From: Candidatus Thorarchaeota archaeon SMTZ1-83
Lineage (GTDB): Archaea; Asgardarchaeota; Thorarchaeia; Thorarchaeales; Thorarchaeaceae
DNA: 6,527 bases
Direction of reading: 5' to 3'
Assembly: GCA_001563325.1 (NCBI GenBank)
Contig: LRSK01000084.1
Span: 1 to 6,527, forward strand
Shown here: in pieces, positions 6,286 to 6,527 of the stretch
How the letters are laid out: each line of letters opens with the position of its first letter
Position numbering within the stretch: the first letter of the stretch is position 1
Notes under the pieces: generated by a model
What the model was told of the DNA's origin: nothing
The model's input: only the letters and a program-made list of their open reading frames with translations
Database searches by the model: none
Made by a program: the position numbers and the translations under genes

Positions 6286-6527
6286 GTGACATCAGATGTC
6301 CGAACTGCGACGGTCCCATCGAAGTGCAGCGGGATGGCAGCACAGTCCGTTGCTCATATTGCGGTACAACAGTCGAAGTGAGGACGGGAGAGATACTCAA
6401 AGAGAACTATGTGATGCGTCTCCAGTATAGCATTGACGATTCATGGGCCAAGATGTTGAGTTGGGCTTCGAAACAGCTTGGGGCTCCAAAGGATCTGGAG
6501 CAGAAAGCAAAGATTGTGGAAAGCAAG
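6282..6527 (+). CDS. Zinc-ribbon protein, paralogue of the preceding gene (3' end beyond window)
   Basis: 82 codons are visible before the right edge. Cysteines at 6, 9, 24 and 27 form CPNC...CSYC with C-x2-C-x14-C-x2-C spacing, identical to the upstream protein. Residues 40-78 (from KENYVMRLQYS through a W-x-x-x-L-x-W-A-S-K stretch) align by eye with residues 49-88 of the upstream protein, which also has a tryptophan-containing helix here (VADWIHFAASK). This indicates an ancient tandem duplication. The ATG overlaps the upstream stop as ATGA and has a strong GGAGGAG site, so the two genes are almost certainly co-transcribed and translationally coupled, consistent with subunits of one complex. 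Whether it also ends in membrane helices cannot be seen. Confidence 0.82.
   Translation, partial: MSDIRCPNCDGPIEVQRDGSTVRCSYCGTTVEVRTGEILKENYVMRLQYSIDDSWAKMLSWASKQLGAPKDLEQKAKIVESK

Noticed and set aside
1..6527. CRISPR array, tRNA/rRNA, insertion sequence or defence island
   Set aside because: No spaced direct repeats, tRNA-like cloverleaf, transposase motif or terminal inverted repeats were seen; the helicase-like gene alone, without nuclease or sensor partners, is not enough to call a defence system.

Overview
The window looks archaeal. It carries a geranylgeranyl reductase-family flavoprotein (the family that saturates archaeal isoprenoid lipids), a Hef/RIG-I-clade-like SF2 helicase, TATA-box promoters about 50 bases upstream of start codons, and GGTGA/GGAGG ribosome sites. 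The mid-range base composition and the mixture of genes would suit an Asgard archaeon such as a Thorarchaeota-like lineage, but that placement is a guess. There are no RNA genes, CRISPR arrays, insertion sequences or phage genes that I can see.

Layout. (1) Bases 1-1021, minus strand: 5' part of a geranylgeranyl reductase-like FAD oxidoreductase, cut by the left edge. (2) A divergent intergenic region at 1022-1178 with an AT-rich TATA-like element. (3) 1179-2057, plus: membrane-anchored left-handed beta-helix (hexapeptide repeat) protein, acyltransferase-like. (4) 2106-3536, plus: SF2 helicase-like protein with substitutions at key ATPase residues, 48 bases downstream of gene 3 and possibly co-transcribed with it. 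(5) 3539-4465, minus: a protein of no family I recognise, built from about four copies of a short beta-beta-alpha module. It converges on the helicase gene with a two-base gap. (6) 4654-5013, minus: small all-beta protein with a clear TATA box and GGAGG leader. (7) 5215-6285 and 6282-6527, plus: two tandem, translationally coupled zinc-ribbon paralogues. The first is membrane-anchored; the second is cut by the right edge.

How they fit together. Genes 1 and 3 could both act at the membrane or envelope (isoprenoid reduction and acyl transfer), but their divergent arrangement only hints at this. The zinc-ribbon pair is a convincing two-gene unit: overlapping ATGA, strong internal ribosome site and identical cysteine spacing. 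The most unusual items are the helicase with altered Mg-ATP residues, the repeat-module protein with an odd 5' end, and the coupled zinc-ribbon pair. None of them by itself proves a new defence or mobile system.
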